This document shows, piece by piece, positions 31,613 to 39,387 of a stretch of 48,538 bases of DNA. Under the pieces are notes generated by a model. It ran no database searches, had not been told where the DNA came from, and saw only the letters and a list, made by a program, of their open reading frames with translations. The stretch comes from Tessaracoccus bendigoensis DSM 12906 (lineage in GTDB: Bacteria; Actinomycetota; Actinomycetes; Propionibacteriales; Propionibacteriaceae). Position numbers and translations under genes: made by a program. Positions within the stretch are counted from its first letter, which is position 1, and the number at the start of each line of letters is the position of its first letter. The stretch covers positions 1 through 48,538 of the forward strand of contig NZ_FQZG01000027.1 of the NCBI RefSeq assembly GCF_900141915.1. The letters are read 5' to 3'.

Positions 31613-32947
31613 CGTCTCCTTGTACTTGCTCAGCATGTCGCGGCCCGTGTCGCGCATCGTCCTGATCGCCTGGTCGAGAGTGACGCGGTGCGTGCCATCG
31701 CCGCAGAGCGCCAACTGGGCCGCGTTGATCGCTTTGACGGCTGCCATCGCGTTGCGCTCGATGCACGGCACCTGCACGAGGCCGCCGATGGGGTCGCAGG
31801 TTAGGCCGAGGTTGTGTTCGAGGCCGATCTCGGCGGCGTTCTCCACCTGACCGGGGGTGCCGCCCAACACCTGCGCCAGTCCGGCCGCCGCCATCGCGCA
31901 AGCCGAGCCGACCTCGCCCTGGCAGCCGACCTCGGCCCCGGAGATCGAGGCGTTCTGCTTCAGCAGCACGCCGACGGCGGTGGCGGCGAGCAGGAAGTCC
32001 ACGACATCGTCGTCGCCCGGGTCCTCGGCGAAGTCCATGTAGTAGTGCAGGACGGCCGGTATCACCCCGGCGGCACCGTTGGTCGGGGCCGTGACGACCC
32101 GGCCGCCTCCTGCGTTCTCCTCGTTGACCGCAAGCGCGTACAGGTTGACCCATTCCATCGCCGAGAACGTGATCGTGATCAGGTTTGGATGGGTATCTGT
32201 GGTCAGTTGCCGGTGTAGGGCAGGTGCGCGACGGGGCACGTGAAGCACCCCGGGCAGGTAGCCCTCCTGCCGGATGCCGCGGTCGACGCAGGCCTCCATC
32301 ACCTGCCAGATCTCGATGAGCGCGGAGCGGGTCGCCTGGGCGGGGCGCCAGGCCAACTCGTTGGCGGCGACCACCTGGGCGATGCTCAGGCCTTCCCGTG
32401 CGGCGATCTCGAGCAACTCGTGTGCCGTGTCGAAAGGATGACGCACAGCCACCTCGCGGACCCCGGTCGATCCGGCCTCGGCCTGTGTCTCGTCCACGAC
32501 GAAGCCGCCCCCGATCGAGTAGTACCGGTTTGTGGCGACCACGGCGCCGTCGGCGTCCAGTGCCGTCAGGTCGAGGGCGTTGGGATGCCGGGGAAGAGGG
32601 GTGCGGTGGAAACGAAGATCTGTCGCCCAGTCGAACGGGATCGGACGGCGACCGTCGAGCACGATCCGACCCTCGCGGCCCACCGCGTCGACGGCGGCCG
32701 CGTACTCGTCTGGGTCGACCGACTCGGGACGGTGCCCCATCAGGCCGCCGACGACCGCCTTGTCCGTGCCGTGCCCGATCCCGGTCGCGGCGAGGGACCC
32801 GTACAGGTCGATCTGGAGGCGCACGACATCGTCGATCCGGTCCTCCAGCGCCGCTGCGAAGAGCGCTCCGGCACGCATCGGGCCCATCGTGTGGGACGAG
32901 GATGGGCCGATGCCGATCTTGAACAGGTCCAAGGCGCTGATGGACAT
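31574..32947 (-). CDS. sdaA: L-serine ammonia-lyase, iron-sulphur dependent
   Basis: This 457-residue protein is the single-chain form with the beta domain at about 1-160 ([24 protein letters not shown]) and the alpha domain after it. Cluster and active-site cysteines lie in [16 protein letters not shown] and [18 protein letters not shown]. It turns serine into pyruvate and ammonia with a 4Fe-4S cluster acting as Lewis acid. A GGGAGGTGAC ribosome site precedes the ATG. It lies 28 bases after the MFS gene on the same strand and may be read with marR-MFS. Confidence 0.95.
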   Translation of the reverse strand: MSISALDLFKIGIGPSSSHTMGPMRAGALFAAALEDRIDDVVRLQIDLYGSLAATGIGHGTDKAVVGGLMGHRPESVDPDEYAAAVDAVGREGRIVLDGRRPIPFDWATDLRFHRTPLPRHPNALDLTALDADGAVVATNRYYSIGGGFVVDETQAEAGSTGVREVAVRHPFDTAHELLEIAAREGLSIAQVVAANELAWRPAQATRSALIEIWQVMEACVDRGIRQEGYLPGVLHVPRRAPALHRQLTTDTHPNLITITFSAMEWVNLYALAVNEENAGGGRVVTAPTNGAAGVIPAVLHYYMDFAEDPGDDDVVDFLLAATAVGVLLKQNASISGAEVGCQGEVGSACAMAAAGLAQVLGGTPGQVENAAEIGLEHNLGLTCDPIGGLVQVPCIERNAMAAVKAINAAQLALCGDGTHRVTLDQAIRTMRDTGRDMLSKYKETSTGGLAVAFIEC

Positions 32948-32975
32948 GTCACCTCCCGTGAGTTCCCAATCGAAT

Positions 32976-34259
32976 CTAGCGCCCTTCGGACGACATCGCA
33001 GGCACCGAGCGGGGTTGTTGTGTCCACACCTTGATCCGCATCGGATTGCGGGCCAGGCGGAACCGGACCCCGTCGTGCAGGAAGAGGTAGGCGACCACTC
33101 CGACTGCGCACAGCCCCGGGACGATGGCCGCGACCAGCACCGAGGCCCTTGGCCCGAGAACCTGCCCGATCCAACCGATCAGCGGCGACCCGATGGGGGT
33201 GCCCCCCATGAAGATCGCCATGTAGACGGCCATCACCCGGCCACGGAACTCGGGCGCTGTGCCGAGTTGCACCGAGGCGTTTGCCGTTGTCATAGCCGTC
33301 AGCGAGAAGAAGCCGGCCGGGATGAGCAGGATGGCGTAGACGGTGTAGGTCGGAGCCAACGCCAGCAGGAAGGTGCTGACGGCGAATCCTCCCATGGAAA
33401 GGATCAGCATTCGCAGGGTCGGCTTGGTGCGCCGGGCGGCCATCAGGGCCCCGCCGAGTGTGCCCACCGCCATGATGGTGCCAAGCAGCCCGAACTCGGC
33501 CGACCCGACCCCGAAGGTCACCGTCGACATGGTGGCGTTGAAGATCTGGAAGTTCATGCCGAACGTGCCGAGCGTGAACACCATCACGAGCACGACGATC
33601 AGGTCCGGTCGCCCGCGCAGGTAGCGAAGCCCATCGAGTGCACCGGCCCGGGTCTTCGACACGGCGGGGTGCAACTCGTCGGCGTGCATGGCCAGGATGG
33701 CGAGGATCATCGCGATGAAGCTGAGCGCGTTGATCAGCAGCGTCGGGCCGACACCGACGGCGGCAACGAGGATGCCTGCCAGGCCGGGTCCGATCAGCCG
33801 TGCACCGTTGAAGGACGTGGAGTTCAACCCGACGGCGTTTGTCAGGTACTGCGTCGGGACGATCTCGGAAACGAAGGCCTGACGTGCGGGGTTGTCGAAG
33901 GCCGTGATCGCACCCATCAGCAGAGCGAAGAGATACACGTGCCATAACTGCACCAGGTCCGTGGCGACCAGGGCCCAGAGCCCGAGCGCGGTGAGGCCGA
34001 GCCCGACCTGTGTGACCAGGAGGACCTTGCGTTTCGGGTAGCGGTCGATGATCGCTCCCGCGTAGGGCGCCAGCAGCGGCACGGCGATGAACTGCAGCGC
34101 CGTCACGATGCCGAGCGCGGTGCTGGAGTTGTCGGTGAGTTCGGTGAGGACGAGCCAGTCCTGGCCGATACGCTGGATCCAGGTGCCGAGGTTGCTTACC
34201 AGGGCGCCGAGGAAGAAGTAGCGGTAGTTGCGAAACGCCAGAGACGCGAAGGTTTTCAA
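32976..34259 (-). CDS. MFS transporter (DHA3/EntS-like exporter)
   Basis: This encodes 427 residues from a TTG at 34259, which overlaps the MarR stop as TTGA and has GGAGGT upstream. Starting here gives the family opening KTFASLAFRNYRYFFLGALVSNLGTWIQ. Twelve hydrophobic helices are visible. Conserved loops include the GAIIDRYPKRKVLL type after helix 2, PTQYLTNAVGLNSTSFNGARLIGPGLAG, and TTANASVQLGTAPEFRGRVMAVY. The family exports siderophores or drugs. Coupling to a MarR regulator points to efflux of the regulator's ligand. Confidence 0.88.
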   Translation of the reverse strand: MKTFASLAFRNYRYFFLGALVSNLGTWIQRIGQDWLVLTELTDNSSTALGIVTALQFIAVPLLAPYAGAIIDRYPKRKVLLVTQVGLGLTALGLWALVATDLVQLWHVYLFALLMGAITAFDNPARQAFVSEIVPTQYLTNAVGLNSTSFNGARLIGPGLAGILVAAVGVGPTLLINALSFIAMILAILAMHADELHPAVSKTRAGALDGLRYLRGRPDLIVVLVMVFTLGTFGMNFQIFNATMSTVTFGVGSAEFGLLGTIMAVGTLGGALMAARRTKPTLRMLILSMGGFAVSTFLLALAPTYTVYAILLIPAGFFSLTAMTTANASVQLGTAPEFRGRVMAVYMAIFMGGTPIGSPLIGWIGQVLGPRASVLVAAIVPGLCAVGVVAYLFLHDGVRFRLARNPMRIKVWTQQPRSVPAMSSEGR

Positions 34260-34702
34260 GCCTCGGATACCTCCAGAAGTAGGTCGGCGGCCTGCCGCAG
34301 CAGCGCAAGTTGGTCCGGGGCCATGCCGTCGAGGTGCTCGAGCATCCAGGTGTCGCGATGCGCGATGGTCTCGCGCACGACTGCTGCGCCCCTCTCGGTG
34401 TTGCTCACGAGCACCTGGCGTCCGTCGTCGGGATGGGGGGACCGCTTCACGAGCCCTTCCTCGGCGAGGCAGTTGACGGTGCGCGTCATCGAAGGCGCGC
34501 TGACGCGGTCGTGGGCGGCGAGCTGGGTCGGGGTCTGCGGGCCGAGTCGGTTCAGGCGAACGAGGACGGAGAACTGGTGTGGTGCGACGGCGCTGGTCGA
34601 CTCGAATCGGACGCGGCGCGCGATGCGTTGGCAGGCGAGCCGGAGGTCGTTGGCGAGGGTGAACATGGGGCCGTCCTCGACGTGGGCGGATTCGATCAAC
34701 AT
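34256..34702 (-). CDS. MarR family transcriptional regulator
   Basis: This 148-residue winged-helix protein has PHQFSVLVRLNRLGPQTPTQLAAHDRVSAPSMTRTVNCLAEEGLV as the helix-turn-helix and RSPHPDDGRQVLVSNTERG as the wing with its conserved DDGR. AGGAGG (34710-34715 on the opposite strand) gives an ideal ribosome site 7 bases before the ATG. It is co-translated with the MFS gene and probably represses itself and the transporter through the dyad at 34724-34744. Confidence 0.93.
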   Translation of the reverse strand: MLIESAHVEDGPMFTLANDLRLACQRIARRVRFESTSAVAPHQFSVLVRLNRLGPQTPTQLAAHDRVSAPSMTRTVNCLAEEGLVKRSPHPDDGRQVLVSNTERGAAVVRETIAHRDTWMLEHLDGMAPDQLALLRQAADLLLEVSEA

Positions 34703-34723
34703 GAGATGGCCTCCTAAGCAACG

Positions 34724-34744
34724 CTAATTACTCTAACTCATTAG
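34724..34744 (-). promoter_or_regulatory. Candidate MarR operator and promoter
   Basis: CTAATTACTCTAACTCATTAG is a 21-bp dyad with 7 of 10 pairs matching and perfect 5-bp ends (CTAAT/ATTAG), in an A/T-rich island within very GC-rich DNA. Read on the minus strand, TTACCC and TAATTA spaced 17 bp could be -35 and -10 boxes overlapping it. Its position directly upstream of marR fits autorepression. Confidence 0.5.
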
Positions 34745-34807
34745 ATAGGGTAAGGAAAATGTGAGCCGCGAGGTGACGTTGGCGTGGGGCTGTGGCTGGG
34801 GGTGCCG

Positions 34808-34887
34808 TTGAGCACTATCCCGGACTCGATCGGCGACACGCCGTAGTTGGGCGTCGTTTCGGCAAGGGAACCCGGAATAGTGCTCAA
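34808..34887 (+). repeat. 80-bp inverted-end element, family A copy 4
   Basis: The left arm 34808-34829 begins TTGAGCACTATCCCGGACT and the right arm 34866-34887 ends GGAATAGTGCTCAA. The 36-nt middle is the most divergent, but GTCGTTTC falls at the same offset as in copy 3. It lies between the 3' end of the SDR 34942-35622 and the marR promoter. Confidence 0.88.
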
Positions 34888-34941
34888 AGTCTGACCTGCG
34901 CCGAGCGCGGCTCAACCGCTGCGGACGGGAGCGGGCGGCGC

Positions 34942-35622
34942 TCAGATCCGGGTGAGGACCTCGGTGCCGAAGTCGTCGCCCAAGGCGATGGCCAGCAGCC
35001 GGGAGGCGGCCTCCCGCGGAGACAGCAACTTCCCGCCCTCCTTCAACTCGACGAAACCCTCGCGGCCAGGAAAGTCGTCGGACGCGCGGATCTCGGCCTG
35101 CATCCCGGTGTCGACGACCCCTGGCGCGATCGCGGCGATCCTGACCCCTGGAAGGGCCTCGGCGGCCACCGTCAGCGCGTGCTGGTCGACGGCCGCCTTG
35201 GTCGCACAGTAGACGCTCCACCCCGCGATCGGACGGCGACCGGCCCCGCTCGAGACGTGCACCACCCGCGTCGGCACCCCCTCGGGTCGGGTAGCCAGGA
35301 CGGCATTGGTCAGGAGGATCGGGGCGGTCACGTTCACGTTGACGGCGGTCGTCACCGCGGCGGCGTCCTGTGCGCCCGCGACGGTCGCCGGGCCGAGCAG
35401 GCCGGCGTTGTTTATCAGCAGCACCTCGTCGGCCCCTTTGAGGAAGTCGCGGAGCGTGTTCGAGCCCAGCCAGGCGGCCAGCGCCGTCGGGTCGGACAGG
35501 TCGAGTGCTTCGCCGGTGGAGCGGGAGATGCCGAGCACGCTCCAGCCGCGAGCCTCGAGCTCGGTGGCGAGGGCGGCGCCCAGGCCGCGGCTGTGGCCGG
35601 TGACGATCGCCTTGAGCGTCAT
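34942..35622 (-). CDS. Short-chain dehydrogenase (sepiapterin-reductase-like)
   Basis: This 226-residue SDR has VTGHSRGLGAALA (8-20, cofactor loop), a short NNAGL motif, HVSSGAG and the catalytic Tyr-Cys-Ala-Thr-Lys (YCATKAAVD). PGVVDTGMQ follows the active site. The arginine after strand 2 (ISRST) suggests NADPH. The protein is shorter than most SDRs (about 250). Its start overlaps by 4 bases the stop of the small frame 35619-35843. Confidence 0.85.
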   Translation of the reverse strand: MTLKAIVTGHSRGLGAALATELEARGWSVLGISRSTGEALDLSDPTALAAWLGSNTLRDFLKGADEVLLINNAGLLGPATVAGAQDAAAVTTAVNVNVTAPILLTNAVLATRPEGVPTRVVHVSSGAGRRPIAGWSVYCATKAAVDQHALTVAAEALPGVRIAAIAPGVVDTGMQAEIRASDDFPGREGFVELKEGGKLLSPREAASRLLAIALGDDFGTEVLTRI

Positions 35623-35843
35623 GCGGTCGTCATTTCAGGCAGCAGCGATTCGTCTGATCGCCGTGCCAGCAGCTGCTCGCGCAGGATGTCGGCATGTCCG
35701 CAGTGCTGGGCCAACTCACGCAGCGTGTGGAGGTAGATCCAGCGCAGCGGCTGCGGGCACCCCCGGTTTCCGGGCACGACGTCGTCAAGGCCGAGTTGTT
35801 CCCGGATCGGGGCCCTGAAAGCGGCCGGATCGAGTTGGGGCAT
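35619..35843 (-). pseudogene. C-terminal remnant of a DinB/DUF664-like protein
   Basis: This encodes 74 residues. GNRGCPQPLRWIYLHTLREL followed by AQHCGHADILREQLL is the typical C-terminal helix of DUF664/DinB proteins, including the histidines that would help bind metal. Full members have about 160-170 residues, so the first half with the other metal ligand is missing, and upstream lies the repeat-rich stretch 35844-36624. It still has an ATG and a 4-base overlap with the SDR. It is therefore either a fragment left by a repeat-linked deletion or a reduced but translated protein. Confidence 0.5.
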
Positions 35844-35890
35844 GCGCCAAGGATACGAGGCGTCGCCGGTCCGGCGCCGGCTGGGGCGCG

Positions 35891-35940
35891 TCGGTTGAGC
35901 CGGGCCGTGAGGGACGAACGGCCCGTGACGAAACCATCGT
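35891..35940. repeat. Family B dyad repeat, inverted orientation
   Basis: The element opens TCGGTTGAGCCGGGCCGTGA and closes GGCCCGTGACGAAACCATC; it is the reverse-orientation partner of 11461-11510. GGGCCGT/ACGGCCC arms allow a hairpin. It is the first of several nested repeats filling the 781 bases 35844-36624, where I see no credible gene. Confidence 0.75.
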
Positions 35941-35985
35941 GACGATCACGGCAGACTCTCTCAAGGACCTGTGGTCGGGTTGTGC

Positions 35986-36187
35986 GTCGGTTGAGCCGGT
36001 CCCGCCGCGCGGAGCGCCGGGGACCGTGACGAAACCCCCGTATCCGGCAGCCGAACCTTGCTACCGTCACGTCCGGTTCCAGCTTCAGAGGCGTGCACAA
36101 ATCTCTCTATGCGTGGAGGCGGCCCCATATAGCGACTGCCTCCATGTATACAGAGATCTATGCACAGCTTGGACGGTCAGACGGCCC
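35986..36187. repeat. 202-bp direct repeat, copy 1, with internal hairpin
   Basis: It is identical to 36219-36420 except for 7 substitutions, offset 233 bp. It opens with a family B element (35987-36036). It then carries arms 36094-36120 and 36138-36164 that pair over 27 positions with 5 mismatches around a 17-base loop starting GGCCCCATAT. The stem ends in GGAGGC/GCCTCC. Confidence 0.92.
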
Positions 36188-36218
36188 GACCGGGCACCCG
36201 CTGTCGGCTCGACCGGCG

Positions 36219-36420
36219 GTCGGTTGAGCCGGTCCCGCCGCGCGGAGCGCCGGGGACCGTGACGAAACCCCCGTATCCGGCAGCCGAACCTTGCCACCGT
36301 CTCGTCTCGTTCCAGCTTCAGAGGCGTGCACAAATCTCTCTATGCGTGGAGGCGGCCCCATATGGCGATTGCCTCCACGTATACAGAGATCTATGCACAG
36401 CTTGGACGGTCAGACGGCCC
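36219..36420. repeat. 202-bp direct repeat, copy 2, with internal hairpin
   Basis: This is the second copy of 35986-36187. Hairpin arms are at 36327-36353 and 36371-36397. One change (T to C at 36376, in CCACG) restores a stem pair that is mismatched in copy 1. The 31 bases between copies are unique. The family B element is at 36220-36269. Confidence 0.92.
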
Positions 36421-36498
36421 GCGTCTGAAACCATCGTGGACGTTGTTCGGGGAGTCGCCTGAGATGTTGTGGTCGGGTTTCTGCACCGTGTGCCCGGT

Positions 36499-36542
36499 GG
36501 TTTCGTCACGGGCGGCTCGCAAGCTCGCGGCCCGGCTCAACC
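36499..36542. repeat. Family B dyad repeat
   Basis: It opens GGTTTCGTCACGGGCGGCTC and closes CGGCCCGGCTCAACC, the same orientation as 11461-11510. A broken copy of the closing half (CTCGAGGCCCGGCTCAACCG) follows at 36563-36582. The pair lies just upstream of the S4-domain gene. Confidence 0.75.
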
Positions 36543-36624
36543 GGCCCGGAGCCTCCTTCGTTCCTCGAGGCCCGGCTCAACCGGTGACGGGCTTCGATCA
36601 TGGTCCGATCTATGCTTGTGTCCC

Positions 36625-36993
36625 ATGGCGAGACTCGACTCCTGGCTCTGGGCAGTGCGCATCTACAAGACCCGCTCCGCCGCGACCGCGGCCGTGCGGG
36701 GTGGGCACGTGCGCGTCGACGACAACCTCGCCAAAGCTGCCCAACCCGTGGTCGCCGGGCAGAAGGTGCGCGTCCGCAAGGAACAGGACGAGAAGCTGAT
36801 CGAGGTTCTCGACCCGACGTTGGCCAAGCGCGTCGGTGCCCCCTTGGCCCAGGCCGCCTACATCGACCGCACCCCCGAAAGGCCCGCGCCGATCGCCGGG
36901 ATGTCGGGAAGAGTCGCCGTCCGCGACCGCGGTGCGGGTCGCCCCACCAAGCGCGACCGCAGGGCGATCGAGAAGCTCCGCGGTCGCGACTGA
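36625..36993 (+). CDS. S4-domain RNA-binding protein (HslR/Hsp15-like)
   Basis: This encodes 122 residues from ATG 36625. The S4 domain is at the N-terminus: RLDSWLWAVRIYKTRSAATAAVRGGHVRVDDNLAKAAQPV (3-42), with the SWLWxVR opening of heat-shock protein 15. The C-terminal third is highly basic (GRPTKRDRRAIEKLRGR), which suits ribosome or rRNA binding. In E. coli, Hsp15 rescues stalled 50S subunits carrying peptidyl-tRNA; a similar role here is inferred. Confidence 0.9.
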   Translation: MARLDSWLWAVRIYKTRSAATAAVRGGHVRVDDNLAKAAQPVVAGQKVRVRKEQDEKLIEVLDPTLAKRVGAPLAQAAYIDRTPERPAPIAGMSGRVAVRDRGAGRPTKRDRRAIEKLRGRD

Positions 36994-37051
36994 GCCAGCC
37001 GACCCCTCGCGCCAGTGCGCGAGCTTGCGCGGAACCGGTATGGTCCGGCCT

Positions 37052-37597
37052 ATGACCGCAGCCGGGCTGAACGTGATCCTCGTCGACGACGACAACCGCG
37101 CCATCGGTACCGCCCCCAAGGCCACCGTCCACACCAGTTCGACACCGCTCCACCGGGCATTTTCGTGCCACGTGCGCCGATCCGACGGGCGATGGCTCCT
37201 TTCCCGGCGTGCCGTCACCAAACTCACTTGGCCGGGGGTCTGGACCAATGCCTTCTGCGGCCACCCCGACCTCGAAGAGGACCCCGTCGACGCCATTGCC
37301 CGGCATGGCTACTCCGAGCTCGGCATCGCCGTCGACCCGGCCCGCCTCACCCTCGCGCTGCCGAAGTTCCGCTACCGCGCCATCGACGACTCCGGCGTCG
37401 TGGAGAACGAGATCTGCCCAGTCTGGATCCTCGAGTCTGACATCACGCCCGAACCAAGGCCCGAAGAGGTGGCGTCGTACCGGTGGGTCGAGGCGTCCGA
37501 TCTCGATGCGCTCGTCGACCACACGCCCTTCCTGATCAGCCCATGGTCGGTGCTCCAGTGGTCCGCGCTGCGAGAGGCCAACCTGACCCGGCCCTGA
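37052..37597 (+). CDS. idi: Isopentenyl-diphosphate delta-isomerase, type 1
   Basis: This encodes 181 residues from ATG 37052. The Nudix-fold isomerase interconverts IPP and DMAPP for isoprenoids. It has TPLHRAFSCHVRRSDGRWLLSRRA, then WTNAFCGHP with catalytic Cys69, and a GYSELGI helix. The active Glu is in VVENEICPVW near residue 117. The WPGVWTN segment is typical. It stands alone with no other isoprenoid genes nearby. Confidence 0.95.
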   Translation: MTAAGLNVILVDDDNRAIGTAPKATVHTSSTPLHRAFSCHVRRSDGRWLLSRRAVTKLTWPGVWTNAFCGHPDLEEDPVDAIARHGYSELGIAVDPARLTLALPKFRYRAIDDSGVVENEICPVWILESDITPEPRPEEVASYRWVEASDLDALVDHTPFLISPWSVLQWSALREANLTRP

Positions 37598-37641
37598 AAC
37601 GCGGGTAGCGTTGCGCGGGTGCCCGACCAGCTGATTCCGCG

Positions 37642-38910
37642 ATGAGCCTCGCCGACCGCCTACGAGGGGTGTTCGCCGATACGAGACCGCTGCGGGAGCC
37701 CCACTTCCGGCGGCTGTGGACGGCCAACATCGTCACGGTCATCGGAGCGCAACTGACGGTGGTAGCGGTTCCGGCGCAGATCTACGCGATCACCGGGTCG
37801 TCGGGCATGGTCGGCCTGACAGGTGTGTTCGGGCTCGTCCCCCTCATCGTGTTCGGGCTGTGGGGAGGGGCGCTCGCCGACCACTTCGACCGCCGCCGGC
37901 TACTCGAGGTCACCACCCTCGGGCTGGTCGCGACCTCCGCGCTGTTCTGGCTCCAGGCGTTCCTGGACCTGAACAACGTTTGGCTCCTGCTGGGGCTGTT
38001 CTCGCTCCAGCAGGCATTCTTCGCCGTCAATCAGCCGACCAGGACGGCGATCCTGCCGAAACTCATCCCGATCATCCAACTGCCGGCGGCGAACGCCCTG
38101 AACATGACCGTGATGTCGGCAGGCGCGATCGCCGGCCCGTTGGTCGGTGGCGCGCTCATCCCGGTGCTCGGCTATTCGTGGCTGTACCTGATCGACACGG
38201 TCACGCTGCTGGCTACGTTGTATGCCGTATATCGGCTGCCGCCCCTACCCGTTGAGTCGCGTTCCGGCACACCCGGGTTGCGGTCGGTGCTCGACGGGCT
38301 GCGATACCTGACGTGGCACCGGATCCTGTTGCTCAGCTTCCTCGTCGACTTGATCGCCATGGTCTTCGGGATGCCACGCGCCCTCTACCCCGAGATCGCC
38401 CACGTCGCCTTCGGTGGGCCGGACGAGGGCGGCATAGAGTTCGCGCTGCTGTACGCGGCGATGCCCGCCGGTGCGGTCCTGGGAGGCGTGTTCAGCGGCT
38501 GGGTCGTTCGGATCCGACGACAGGGTGCCGCCGTCCTGGCCGCGATCGCCGTGTGGGGTGCCGCGATGGCTCTACTCGGGGCGTTCGTCGGGTTGGCTCC
38601 GTTGGCCTCCCGGCTGATGCTCGGGGCCGCGCTCGGCATGCTGATCATCGGCGGCGCGGCCGACATGGTCTCGGCCGCGTTCCGGCAGACCATTCTCCTC
38701 AGCGCGGCCGACGACGACGTCCGGGGCCGACTTCAGGGCGTGTTCATCGTGGTAGTCGCGGGTGGTCCCCGCATCGCCGACGTGCTGCACGGGGCGGCCT
38801 CCGAAGTGGTCGGCCCAGCCTGGGCGACCGGGGGTGGGGGCCTGCTCGTGCTGCTCGGGATCGCTGTGGTCGCCGCGGTCTTTCCCGTGTTCCGGCGCTA
38901 CCGGGCTTGA
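37642..38910 (+). CDS. MFS transporter (EntS/DHA3-like)
   Basis: This 422-residue protein has about 12 hydrophobic helices. It opens FADTRPLREPHFRRLWTANIV and has the loop GALADHFDRRRLLEVT after helix 2, NQPTRTAILPKLIPIIQLPAANALNMTVMSAGAIAGPLVGG in the middle, and DDDVRGRLQGVFIVVVAGGPRIAD late. This is the same subfamily as the MarR-linked transporter at 32976, but the two are clearly different proteins. No regulator is adjacent. A family C repeat follows 10 bases after the stop. Confidence 0.88.
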   Translation: MSLADRLRGVFADTRPLREPHFRRLWTANIVTVIGAQLTVVAVPAQIYAITGSSGMVGLTGVFGLVPLIVFGLWGGALADHFDRRRLLEVTTLGLVATSALFWLQAFLDLNNVWLLLGLFSLQQAFFAVNQPTRTAILPKLIPIIQLPAANALNMTVMSAGAIAGPLVGGALIPVLGYSWLYLIDTVTLLATLYAVYRLPPLPVESRSGTPGLRSVLDGLRYLTWHRILLLSFLVDLIAMVFGMPRALYPEIAHVAFGGPDEGGIEFALLYAAMPAGAVLGGVFSGWVVRIRRQGAAVLAAIAVWGAAMALLGAFVGLAPLASRLMLGAALGMLIIGGAADMVSAAFRQTILLSAADDDVRGRLQGVFIVVVAGGPRIADVLHGAASEVVGPAWATGGGGLLVLLGIAVVAAVFPVFRRYRA

Positions 38911-38920
38911 GCCGTCTCCC

Positions 38921-38980
38921 GAAAATCGACCACTGGTCGATTCTCCTGCGTCTGGCCACGAGAATCGGCCACTGGTCGAC
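38921..38980 (+). repeat. 60-bp element, family C copy 1
   Basis: Box 1, AAAATCGACCACTGGTCGAT (38922-38941), is a near-perfect palindrome. A 14-base spacer CTGCGTCTGGCCAC (38946-38959) follows, then box 2, GAGAATCGGCCACTGGTCGA (38960-38979). The same box-14-box layout occurs at 48343 and, inverted, at 48488-48428. It fills the gap between the convergent MFS and DUF1801 genes. Confidence 0.85.
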
Positions 38981-39014
38981 CCCCCCGACGTCAGGGCGTG
39001 CCTTCCTGAGCGGA

Positions 39015-39359
39015 TTACCCGTCGATCTCGTCTCGTCGCCGCTCGACGATGGCCGCCAGCGTCGGATCGGGCAGTGGGTGCCCAGGCATGAAGCGGATGG
39101 TGCCCTTGCCACAGTCGAAACCCGCGAGGAGGTAAACCGACGACTCGATGACCTTCGCGCTGAACGGGTACATGCCGAAGTGCTTCTTCGCCCGCATCAC
39201 GCTCAACAGTGGCTTTCCATGGTAGGTGAGCGCTGGCATGCCGTAGCCCTGCCCCTGCTCCGCCTCGGGAACCACCTCCTTGGCCACGCGGTAGGCGTGG
39301 TCGATGACGGCGGCGTCCAAGGGATCGAGTTTCGCCAGGTAGTCGTCGATGCTTCCCAT
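39015..39359 (-). CDS. DUF1801 family protein (YdhG-like)
   Basis: This 114-residue protein has SIDDYLAKLDPLDAAVIDHAYRVAKEVVPEAEQ and a GMPALTYHGKPLLSV strand pair, then KKHFGMYPFSA and the closing GFDCGKGTIRFMPGHPLP. That is the DUF1801 pattern, a fold shared with iron-chaperone-like and frataxin-shaped proteins. No activity is established. It begins 28 bases after the phosphorylase 39388-40170 on the same strand. Confidence 0.85.
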   Translation of the reverse strand: MGSIDDYLAKLDPLDAAVIDHAYRVAKEVVPEAEQGQGYGMPALTYHGKPLLSVMRAKKHFGMYPFSAKVIESSVYLLAGFDCGKGTIRFMPGHPLPDPTLAAIVERRRDEIDG

Positions 39360-39387
39360 CTCCTGATCCTCCCACGCCGAGGATGGC

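Noticed and set aside
1708-34887. Recurrent peptide pattern EHYxGFD...RNSAQ in frames through the family A elements
   Set aside because: The arms are palindromic and the total length is fixed, so the same peptide fragments appear on both strands; there are no ribosome sites and the middles are not conserved as protein.
36326-36799. Open frames through the 202-bp repeats and hairpin (HKSLYAWRRPH type peptides)
   Set aside because: The same peptide arises from both strands of the palindrome and from both repeat copies; no start signal is present and the frame runs into the S4 gene out of phase.
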